Of a stretch of DNA of 64,000 nucleotides, positions 61,301 through 64,000 are shown piece by piece. This DNA is from Nereocystis luetkeana (Eukaryota > Sar > Phaeophyceae > Laminariales > Laminariaceae), in contig JARUPZ010000027.1 of the NCBI GenBank assembly GCA_031213475.1, forward strand, positions 4,024,569 through 4,088,568, in the 5' to 3' direction. Numbering within the stretch: the first letter of the stretch is position 1; each line of letters begins with the position of its first letter. Position numbers and translations under genes: made by a program. The notes under the pieces were generated by a model, which saw only the letters and a list, made by a program, of their open reading frames with translations, searched no databases and was not told where the DNA came from.

Positions 61301-64000
61301 TCAAAGCCGGTCTCGGGGGCTCAGGCCTTGGAGGAGACGTGAGCGTGTCGGCCGGAGGGAGCACTTCGTCTGACGGGGGCTCCGTGACGATTGTTGGTGG
61401 CAGCGGCAATACCGGCGGTGGTGTAGTGGACGTGACAAGCGGGGCCGTCACCACCGGCAACAGCGGGATGGTCACCATCATGTCGGCCGCCGCCGGCACC
61501 ACAGGCAACAGTGGTATCATGGCCTTCAGCTCGGGTTCCACTACATCCGGCAACACCGGCAGTGTCATGATCGGCAGTGGTGCAGCCACGAATGGACAGG
61601 CCGGCTTGCTGAGTCTGACCGTGGGCGACACTGACAGCGGGGCTGGTGGTCTTGTGCAATTGACGTCCGGGCTGTCAACGGATACCACGGGAGGTGCCGT
61701 GACGATCTCAAGTGGATCGGGTACATCGACGAGCAGTGGGGCTGTGTCCATCCGATCGCCAGACGCCGGGGCTACTGGTGTGAGCGGTGACCTGGTGTTT
61801 AGCTCGGGCAGCAGCAGCTCCGGCAACAGCGGCGCGGTGTCGATTGGTAGTGGTGCGGGCTCGTCAGGGGCTGGAGGTGCGGTGAGTTTAACGGTGGGTA
61901 CGAGCACGTTTACCACAGGAGGGTCGCTCACACTCGCTGCCGGTACCGGAATCACGGGTGGACCGGTGTCGGTGGCAGCCGGAACTGGCTCTACATCGAT
62001 GGGTGGTAGTGTAAGCATTGCGGCTGGTCTCGGAACTGCAGGTGGTGAAGTTGGATTGATAGCAGGCATGGGGACCGTCTCTGTGGGTGGAGAGATTTCA
62101 CTCGCCGCAGGGCAGGGCGCTACTATTGGAGGCGCTGTATCCATCACGGCGGGCCACGGAGCTACAGGTGGTGGCGTCGTTGCCCTCACGAGTGGGGGCG
62201 TTGCCGTCGGAAATAGTGGGACGGTCAACATCCTGTCCGCCGCAGCGGGCACCACAGGCAATAGTGGCATACTGACCTTCAGCTCGGGTTCCACCACGTC
62301 CGGAAATACCGGCAGTGTCATGATTGGCAGCGGTGCAGCCTCGAATGGACAGGCCGGCCTCCTGAGCCTGACCGTGGGCGACACTGACAGCGGGGCTGGT
62401 GGTCTTGTGCAGATGGCTGCCGGGCTGTCAACAGATACCACAGGAGGTGCCGTGACGATCTCAAGTGGATCGGGTACAGCAACGAGCAGTGGGACTGTGT
62501 CCATCCGATCGCCAGACGCCGGGACTGCAGGTGTGAGCGGTGACTTGGTGTTCAGCTCGGGCAGCAGTAGCTCCGGCGACAGCGGCACGATACTGATGGG
62601 TAGTGGTGCGGCCACGTCGGGCGCCGGAGGAGCGGTGAGTCTGACGGTGGGTACGAGCACGTTTACTACAGGAGGATCGCTCACGCTCGCCGCCGGTACC
62701 GGAGTCACAGGCGGACTGGTGTCGGTGGCAGCCGGGACTGGCTCTACATCGACTGGGGGCGCCGTGCGCACGGCGGCGGGCCTTGGATCCACTGGTGGGG
62801 CATTCGCTGTGGTGGCTGGACAAGGCACGACCAATGCTGGTGGCGCAATCACCGTCGACGCGGGCGAAGGAGCCACGGTGGGTGGAGCCGTCAGCATCAA
62901 AGCCGGTCTTGGGGGTTCAGGCCTTGGAGGTGACGTGAGCGTGTCGGCCGGAGGGAGCACTTCATCTGACGGGGGATCCGTGACGATTGTTGGTGGCAGC
63001 GGCAATATCGGCGGTGGTGTAGTGGACGTGACGAGCGGGGCCGTCACCACCGGCAACAGCGGGACGGTCACCATCTTGTCGGCCGCCGCCGGCACCACAG
63101 GCAACAGTGGTATCATGTCCTTCAGCTCGGGTTCTACCACGTCCGGAAACACCGGAAGCGTCATGATCGGCAGTGGTAAAGCAACTGACGGGCAGGCTGG
63201 GCTCCTGAGCCTGACCGTGGGCGACACTGACAGCGGGGCTGGTGGTCTTGTGCAGTTGACGGCCGGCCTGTCCACGGATACCACGGGAGGTGCCGTGACG
63301 ATCTCAAGTGGATCGGGTACAGCGACGAGCAGTGGGGCTGTGTCCATCCGATCGCCAGACGCCGGGACTGCAGGTGTGAGCGGTGACTTGGTGTTCAGCT
63401 CGGGCAGCAGCAGCTCAGGCGACAGCGGCACGGTACTGATCGGTAGTGGTGCGGCCACGTCGGGCGCCGGAGGAGCGGTTAGTCTGACGGTGGGTACGAG
63501 CACGTTTACTACAGGAGGGTCGCTCACGCTTGCTGCCGGTACCGGAGTCACAGGCGGACTGGTGTCGGTGGCAGCCGGGACTGGCTCTACATCAACTGGG
63601 GGTGCTGTAAAAACGGCGGCGGGCCTTGGGTCCACTGGTGGGGCATTCGCTGTGGTGGCTGGACAAGGCACGACCGATGCTGGTGGCGCTGTCACGCTCG
63701 CCGCGGGCGAAGGAGCGACGATGGGCGGAGCTCTCAGCGTCAAGGGTGGTCGTGGGGACTCAGGCGACGGAGGAGACGTGAGCGTGTCGGCCGGAGGGAG
63801 CACTTCGTCTGACGGGGGCTCCGTGACGATTGTTGGTGGCAGCGGTGGTACTGGTGGTGGAGTAGTCGATGTGACGAGCGGGGCCGTCACCACCGGCAAC
63901 AGCGGGGCGGTTACCATCCTGTCCGCTGCCGCCGGCACCACAGGCAATAGTGGTATCATGGCCTTCAGCTCGGGTTCCACCTCATCCGGAAACACCGGCG
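40373..64000 (+). CDS. Giant single exon: Gly-rich beta-solenoid with three S74/ICA domains (3' end outside window)
   Basis: From the acceptor TTGCCGTAG (40364-40372) one frame stays open to the window edge, 23,628 bases, with no stop seen. After a short head (ENRVVGNLIVEADPQFGGG) the protein is built of about 15-residue rungs with core [GS]GxVx[IVL]xxG and a 4-7-residue Ser/Thr/Gly loop. This alternating pattern is expected of a right-handed beta-solenoid. Order: heterogeneous rungs 40.5-45.9 kb; three S74/intramolecular-chaperone units 45.97-48.77 kb; heterogeneous rungs to about 51.5 kb; higher-order repeat arrays to the edge. Cys is nearly absent. With the upstream signal peptide and PSI exons it is probably extracellular: an adhesin, wall or matrix fibre. 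The lack of introns over 23 kb contrasts with the intron-dense helicase gene. The exact function is unknown. Long antisense frames here are shadows. Confidence 0.88.
40561..45940 (+). repeat. Heterogeneous solenoid rung array, N-terminal part
   Basis: About 1,790 codons of imperfect 14-17-residue rungs, for example GGAISLSAGNG, GGSVDITGGAS and GGDVSLASGSS. The rungs share a GGxVxI core, but at the DNA level they are too diverged to give a fixed period. Trp, Cys and Pro are rare; Gly, Ser, Ala, Thr and Val dominate. Compared with the arrays after 51.5 kb this part looks old and not homogenised. Confidence 0.8.
46201..46515 (+). other. Peptidase S74 / intramolecular chaperone (ICA) domain, copy 1
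   Basis: The domain encodes SSDERIKESVIDVDVDDVLQ, then EMVEYAYTEEWREV, RGVIAQQLAEVFPEHV (46345-46392) and a final amphipathic helix VDKVALTLDLISAMQSQHKH. These match the S74 order: SDxRxK nucleophile box, YxY strand, G(V/I)IAQEVxxxxPEHV, C-terminal coiled helix. The nucleophilic Ser codon is 46204-46206 and the Lys five residues later is 46219-46221, the Ser-Lys dyad spacing known from endosialidase tailspikes and MYRF. Self-cleavage next to this Ser is predicted from the family, not shown. Confidence 0.85.
47248..47562 (+). other. Peptidase S74 / ICA domain, copy 2
   Basis: An almost exact repeat of copy 1, shifted 1,047 bases. The Ser (47251-47253) and Lys (47266-47268) codons of SDERIK and the RGVIAQQLAEVFPEHV block are preserved. 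No frameshift or stop is present. Confidence 0.85.
48295..48609 (+). other. Peptidase S74 / ICA domain, copy 3
   Basis: The third copy has the dyad Ser at 48298-48300 and Lys at 48313-48315. The domain itself is intact. The following segment carries the first distinctive changes (FSFRPN instead of FSFGPN, and SYSNSN instead of SYFNSN) before the sequence leaves the 1,047-bp repeat. It is followed by more than 15 kb of further coding solenoid, so it is not C-terminal. Confidence 0.85.
48773..51500 (+). repeat. Heterogeneous solenoid rung array after the S74 block
   Basis: About 900 codons of variable rungs (GGSVSMTAGNT, GGNVTLTAGVG, SGAISIRSLDAG and others). They become more regular towards 50.7-51.5 kb, where a recurring order of rung types (SGxIxFSSG, TGAIxLGSG, GGxLSLxVGSG) appears. 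That order is the same as in the downstream arrays, so this is the diverged edge of the higher-order repeat. Confidence 0.75.
51500..56130 (+). repeat. Higher-order repeat array, subtype 1 (843/753-bp units)
   Basis: The anchor codon of SG-MMTFSSGSTTSG recurs at 51583, 52336, 53179, 53932, 54775 and 55618. The intervals are 753, 843, 753, 843 and 843 bases (251 or 281 codons). The 281-residue unit has 19 rungs and the 251-residue unit 17. Units are nearly identical over long stretches, implying recent unequal exchange or conversion. The distance to the equivalent anchor of the next array (56548) is 930 bases. Confidence 0.92.
56130..64000 (+). repeat. Higher-order repeat array, subtype 2 (843/753-bp units), continuing past the edge
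   Basis: The anchor codon after SGTVTI recurs at 56512, 57355, 58198, 59041, 59794, 60637, 61480, 62233, 63076 and 63919. The intervals are 843, 843, 843, 753, 843, 843, 753, 843 and 843. The shorter units lack about 30 residues (two rungs) near GGSVSVAAGLG. Rung order is the same as in subtype 1 but the rung sequences differ (for example GLLSLTVGDTDSG), so the two subtypes were homogenised separately. Confidence 0.93.

Noticed and set aside
40542..63995. Series of long Pro-rich minus-strand ORFs (for example 49236-51251, 51450-54521, 54528-63995)
   Set aside because: They are antisense shadows. The plus frame carries recognisable S74 motifs, is continuous from a proper splice acceptor, and links in phase to PSI exons. 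The minus frames are broken into pieces and have no domain.
56130..64000. CRISPR-like or satellite array interpretation of the tandem repeats
   Set aside because: Units are 843/753 bases, in one open reading frame with third-position variation. There are no short repeats with unique spacers.

Overview
The window looks like nuclear DNA of an intron-rich eukaryote. The best guess is a brown alga (stramenopile) such as Ectocarpus. This is inferred from the dense introns of several hundred bases with pyrimidine-tract/AG acceptors, the abundant small dispersed repeats, the CCCTAA-type interstitial telomeric motif and the protein families present. No database search was possible. No rRNA gene, convincing tRNA, CRISPR array or prokaryotic operon is visible.

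Layout. (1) 1-6.28 kb: no supportable gene. It holds a foldback (inverted-repeat) element at about 1.0-1.95 kb, tandem and dispersed repeats, and a possible tRNA-derived SINE. (2) 6,290-22,239, plus strand: one gene of 18 coding exons for a DExH-box (DEVH) RNA helicase of the DHX29/DHX36/DHX57/YTHDC2 type, about 1,437 residues. The spliced length is divisible by three, every helicase motif is present, and two introns use GC-AG ends. Intron 3 carries a 318-bp CTA microsatellite and intron 6 a dispersed repeat. (3) 22.2-26.2 kb: intergenic, with a local CCATGG/GCCGTGG-rich repeat cluster next to a short telomere-like tract. (4) 26.2 kb to the right edge, plus strand: probably one very large secreted-protein gene that runs off the window. 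It has a putative signal-peptide exon (26,226), a possible second exon (27,247), a long repeat-filled intron region containing a 624-bp CTA array, two Cys-rich PSI-domain exons (38,485 and 39,310), and then a single uninterrupted exon from 40,373 to beyond 64,000 (more than 7,875 codons). The junctions from the first PSI exon onward are phase-compatible.

The giant exon is the main discovery. It encodes hundreds of short Gly/Ser/Thr rungs (core GGxVxIxxG plus 4-7 residues, about 15 residues each) that look like a beta-solenoid. Inside it are three nearly identical tandem copies of a peptidase S74 / intramolecular chaperone (ICA) domain, each with an apparently intact Ser-Lys dyad (SDERIK). S74/ICA domains are known as self-cleaving chaperones of trimeric phage tailspikes and of the animal membrane factor MYRF. 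Here they sit internally, between solenoid arrays, behind a signal peptide and PSI domains. That suggests a self-cleaving, possibly trimeric, cell-surface or extracellular-matrix fibre. The last 13 kb is a higher-order repeat with exact 843-bp and 753-bp periods (281 or 251 residues, 19 or 17 rungs).

The noncoding DNA also carries a striking dispersed motif, TACCTGGTA/TACCAGGTA. I see at least 20 copies in the first 40 kb and none in the giant exon. Two copies sit exactly where one member of a dispersed-repeat family has extra sequence relative to its relatives.
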